Source of the DNA: Candidatus Omnitrophota bacterium
GTDB lineage: Bacteria > Hinthialibacterota > Hinthialibacteria > OLB16
Assembly (NCBI GenBank): GCA_020632575.1
Contig: JACKFH010000004.1
Coordinates: 62,001 to 126,000, forward strand
Direction of reading: 5' to 3'
DNA length: 64,000 nt
Shown: positions 61,042-64,000 of the stretch, piece after piece
Position numbering within the stretch: position 1 is the first letter of the stretch
Layout of the letters: each line of letters opens with the position of its first letter
Notes under the pieces: generated by a model
What the model was told of the DNA's origin: nothing
The model's database searches: none
Seen by the model: only the letters and a program-made list of their open reading frames with translations
Translations under genes and position numbers: made by a program

Positions 61042-61071
61042 CCATTTCTCCTCATTCCTGTTGAATCCTTC

Positions 61072-63540
61072 TTATTGGGCGCTTGTGTCGGAATCGCTTT
61101 CCTCCCATTCACCCTCGGTAGTCCAAACATAGAACCGGTTGTTGTCAATCGCGGTGAGGCTCATCCAACCATGGGTGACCAGGTTCCAGACATTGGCGTG
61201 CTTCTCCAGGATCGACTGGACCGCCTCTCGGGGCGCCTCGATAATCGCCGCGAGTCGAAGAGGCTCGTGCTGAAGACGCTGACCATCATGGACGGATTGC
61301 CAGGGGAGACCGGTCATCAGGTCCCCGCCGTTCCCCTCGAAGATTCCGAATTGTCCGACCACGTTGTGGATTGTTTTATTCCCGCTGCCGAAAGAGCGGG
61401 GATCCACCGAGGAAGCATAGTATTGGAGGTTGATCCAATTCGCCACCACCATCGGCGCCGTCATGATGAGTTCGAGCACTTTCCATTCCGGATCCTTTCG
61501 GTGGTCGTAGCTGTGCAGAAACGCTCTCCCACCGAGATCGACTCCCGCTGTCCTCTCACGAGGCGCGACAATAAAGGCCGCGTTCCCGGCCAACCCCCAC
61601 TCGGGCCGGGTCTCGGACCAATCCCGGCTTCTCCGCAAAAGATCTCTTTCGGAGGATTCGTCCATCCGATCCCCGCGCTCGATCCGAGTCAGTCTTCCCG
61701 CATCGAGGGTCCATGCTTTCAAGTTCTCCATATCGGCGCGGTGTGAATGCGGGATTCCATCCCGGTCGAAGTACCGAATCTCATCGGTGGTGGTGTTGTG
61801 AACCCCGGAGACGAAGAGGCAATCCTCGGGAATCCGGATGCCGCGATTGGCAAGCGCGGAGCGGACTCGCGGATCGTTGAGAATCATGGCTGCGATCCGA
61901 GCGTTCGGCTCCCCCGAATGCCCGCCGCACGCCCCGCAATCCAGGCCGGCTTGATAGGGGTTGTTGACCGTCTCCGAGGAGTGCCCACAAAAGGCGACGA
62001 TCCTCGCGAAATTCTCGGTGAGGCCGAGATTCTTAAGGAGGTTCTCCGCCAAGTCGATTTGGGTTTCGAGGGGCAGGGAGCTCCGATCCGGTCCCATACT
62101 CGAATCGCCATTTGAGGCAGCGCCGTTCCCCCGCGCCACGGAAAGTGAGTCGCGGACGAGTTGGGCGATCGAGGTCCAACCCAAGGACTCGACAAAGCTG
62201 AAGCAGGAGATCGCCGAGGTTTGAAAAGATTTCCAAACCTTGGCGCCGATCCATCCCCGCTGACGGGCCTCCACCGCTTTTTCGCGACATTCCTCATCCG
62301 CGTCGAGCAACGTCTCCTCCATGCGGAAAGCGGGTTGGATCAAGACCGGGCAGTGGGCGATCCCCTCGGTCGCGCCGAGGGGAATTCGTTCGAGCGCCAT
62401 CCCGAAGAAACCAGCAAAACCGAAGGTCTCGATTTTGTCGCTGACCGATTCGAGATGACGGCGCATGACCTCGGACCGGACATCGATGCAAAAGACCATC
62501 TGAGCGGTCTTTCGCTCCGTCGATTTTGGTGTGGAAGTGAGCGAAGAAAGTTGGCGCCGGAGATTCCCTCGGTGTGAAATCTCTAGCGCGAGCTGACAAA
62601 CATACCGCTTTCCAGCGTCATCCATGGCGGAAGGAATCTCTTTCATTGCGGATGAAGGCCAGAGACCGGAGATGGGGAGGCTTCCCCGCGCCCGAAAGAG
62701 GCCGACATCATAGGCGAGCCGAACGGCCAGTAGCCCAGTCAGATCTTTGAAATCTTTTTGTTTGACATAGGAGGCCCATCCCGCCGCCGAGAAAATCTGA
62801 GCGAGAAGGAACGGCTTCCAATGTTCTTTGGGAACCTCTAGTTCCTCGATTAATTCCCGAATGACGACCTCGGGATCGTCCTGGAGTTCACGGACAAATT
62901 GCCGGAATCCCTGGATGCCGAGACGCCCCATTCGGCTGGCGTGGGAAGCCATTTCGATCCACGCTCGAAAGAGGGAGGGGCCTTTCCAAGGGCTTGACCA
63001 AAGCGCCTGCCCCTCATCGTAATGAGCCGCCAAAAGCCGCGAGATATCGTTGAGGATGTGACTCGACCACTCGCTTTCATCCTCTCGATCGACCGCCTCC
63101 GCCACCGTGAGGTAGCGCCGTTCACTCTCAGGCTTTGGAGAATTATCCGATTGGATCCAGTTCAGCAGGTCTCTTGCCTCGAAGTTTTTGAAGAGTTGGG
63201 GATATTCGCGAGCGCATTGGGCCAGCGCCTCCTCGATGGCGGTCTCGGAAACCAGGCCCCCGTCGAATTGAGAGCGATAGTATTCCGAGGACATGAGAAG
63301 ATCGCAATCGCGAACCTCGGCCAGTTTCTCTCGTGCCTCGAGGAACCGGTGGTGAGACCATCCGAGAAAAGGATTGACTGCCACATAGTCCCTGAGGGGC
63401 CAGAGCGGCGGGACGATCTCTTCGATCTCGGCCAAAATGGACTTCAGCTGTCCGCATTCATCGGTCGGGCTTGTCAGCGTGGTTTCCAAACCTTCCGCGC
63501 AAGTTTTCAATTTATCTTCCTCCAATAGGGCAATTGTCAC
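61072..63540 (-). CDS. dabA: DabA-type inorganic-carbon transport subunit (DUF2309)
   Basis: This 822-residue protein matches DabA, the cytoplasmic zinc subunit of the DAB bicarbonate-accumulating complex. The N-terminal LWPLRDYVAVNPFLGW is the family hallmark. The zinc and active-site residues are present: C351 and D353 in FCIDVRSEVMRRH, H520 in FCGHSSETVNN and C535 in GLDCGACGGHSG. They are spaced as in beta-carbonic-anhydrase-like DabA proteins, which hydrate CO2 vectorially using a cation gradient through DabB. The start is a GTG with no strong ribosome site, 43 bases after the dabB stop. purE and purK follow, giving a probable dabB-dabA-purE-purK unit. Confidence 0.95.
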   Translation of the reverse strand: MTIALLEEDKLKTCAEGLETTLTSPTDECGQLKSILAEIEEIVPPLWPLRDYVAVNPFLGWSHHRFLEAREKLAEVRDCDLLMSSEYYRSQFDGGLVSETAIEEALAQCAREYPQLFKNFEARDLLNWIQSDNSPKPESERRYLTVAEAVDREDESEWSSHILNDISRLLAAHYDEGQALWSSPWKGPSLFRAWIEMASHASRMGRLGIQGFRQFVRELQDDPEVVIRELIEELEVPKEHWKPFLLAQIFSAAGWASYVKQKDFKDLTGLLAVRLAYDVGLFRARGSLPISGLWPSSAMKEIPSAMDDAGKRYVCQLALEISHRGNLRRQLSSLTSTPKSTERKTAQMVFCIDVRSEVMRRHLESVSDKIETFGFAGFFGMALERIPLGATEGIAHCPVLIQPAFRMEETLLDADEECREKAVEARQRGWIGAKVWKSFQTSAISCFSFVESLGWTSIAQLVRDSLSVARGNGAASNGDSSMGPDRSSLPLETQIDLAENLLKNLGLTENFARIVAFCGHSSETVNNPYQAGLDCGACGGHSGEPNARIAAMILNDPRVRSALANRGIRIPEDCLFVSGVHNTTTDEIRYFDRDGIPHSHRADMENLKAWTLDAGRLTRIERGDRMDESSERDLLRRSRDWSETRPEWGLAGNAAFIVAPRERTAGVDLGGRAFLHSYDHRKDPEWKVLELIMTAPMVVANWINLQYYASSVDPRSFGSGNKTIHNVVGQFGIFEGNGGDLMTGLPWQSVHDGQRLQHEPLRLAAIIEAPREAVQSILEKHANVWNLVTHGWMSLTAIDNNRFYVWTTEGEWEESDSDTSAQ

Positions 63541-63583
63541 AGGATTTCTCTCCTCTTTTTGTTGTATCGGGCGCCGCTATGCA

Positions 63584-64000
63584 TCAGGGCGTCGGCGATT
63601 CGTGCCCCCAGAACCGAGCCGTGATCCGTCGCGCCGGAATGTCCAGGTAGAATCCATTGAGCGCGTGAACATAAAAGGCTCTCAGGAAAGGACGGTCGAC
63701 TCCTGTTGTGACCATGGCCTGTAGGGCGAAGACAGCCAGAAAACCGAAGAGAATGAAGATTGCCATCACCCAATCAAGCGTGGAGAATTGGATGGTTTGA
63801 TTGGAAACCGAGGCGGACAGGATTCGGTCCACGGTCAGGTAGGCGACCAGATATCCCACACTGACCAGGACCGCGCCTCCGATTCCCCACATCCTCAGAG
63901 CCCTGGACCCCGTCAAGTTCGCTCTCCAGATCAGGTGGGTCATCGCAACCACCAGGATGACTCCCAGAACAGGGCCGCCCGGTTTGGCCACGAGATCGAT
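63584..64000 (-). CDS. dabB: DabB-like membrane subunit (NADH dehydrogenase subunit 5 family), 5' end outside window
   Basis: The frame is open to the window end, so only the last 138 codons are present. They encode at least four hydrophobic helices and end with VDRPFLRAFYVHALNGFYLDIPARRITARFWG, the C-terminal pattern of NuoL/MrpA-like DabB proteins. DabB forms the ion channel that powers DabA. The immediate upstream position relative to dabA is the usual arrangement. Confidence 0.85.
   Translation of the reverse strand: MDLVAKPGGPVLGVILVVAMTHLIWRANLTGSRALRMWGIGGAVLVSVGYLVAYLTVDRILSASVSNQTIQFSTLDWVMAIFILFGFLAVFALQAMVTTGVDRPFLRAFYVHALNGFYLDIPARRITARFWGHESPTP

Overview
The window reads as a chromosomal segment of an uncultured, GC-rich, diderm (Gram-negative-type) bacterium. 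Evidence for an outer membrane is a TolC-type efflux channel, an RND pump and a beta-barrel protein ending in aromatic residues. The style of the secreted proteins (Thr/Pro linkers, dockerin-like calcium loops, cohesin-like domains, YVTN-type beta-propellers, many ECF sigma factors, CHAT/caspase-like domains) resembles poorly cultured lineages around the PVC/FCB groups, but no marker here fixes the phylum. Starts are usually preceded by good Shine-Dalgarno sequences, and several genes appear to use TTG or GTG.

Layout. 1-9.5 kb: the end of a secreted dockerin-like protein, a sulfatase, a Tat-exported metallophosphoesterase bracketed by two copies of a short terminal-inverted-repeat element, a ceramidase-like hydrolase, an AT-rich DUF2971 gene, a broken 5' half of RNase P RNA and a small secreted protein. 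9.5-20.9 kb: a 1877-residue multihaem cytochrome with about 47 haem motifs in three tandem cassettes, a Cys-rich exported protein, a histidine kinase/NtrC-type regulator pair, a Gly-rich exported protein and a DUF4405 membrane protein. Three sigma-54-type promoters and paired CTGCAA-N3-TTGCAG palindromes make this last group look like one regulon. 21-27.5 kb: an ECF sigma factor, a membrane anti-sigma factor whose outer domain looks like a cohesin, and four exported proteins built from cohesin-like, fibronectin-like and dockerin-like parts. 27.9-40.2 kb: a second ECF sigma factor, then a probable operon with a TPR protein, an adenylate cyclase-CHAT protease-CsgG-like fusion, a huge beta-propeller/caspase-like secreted protein, a TPR/CsgG-like protein and an outer-membrane barrel.

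40.3-56 kb: two divergent units. Leftward: PepSY-like protein, metallophosphoesterase, OmpR-type regulator, sensor kinase. Rightward: PAP2 phosphatase, TolC, HlyD and RND pump, then two paralogous membrane glycosyltransferases (ArnT/GT39 type) fused to metallophosphoesterase domains, the second of which has lost its metal ligands. The divergent intergenic region holds two inverted copies of an OmpR-like direct repeat at mirror-image distances, suggesting that the two-component pair controls both sides as an envelope-stress or lipid-modification response. 56-64 kb: a beta-propeller phosphoesterase, a second type of inverted-repeat element, and a leftward dabB-dabA-purE-purK cluster linking bicarbonate uptake to the bicarbonate-using step of purine synthesis.

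All functions were read from sequence motifs by eye; no database search was possible.
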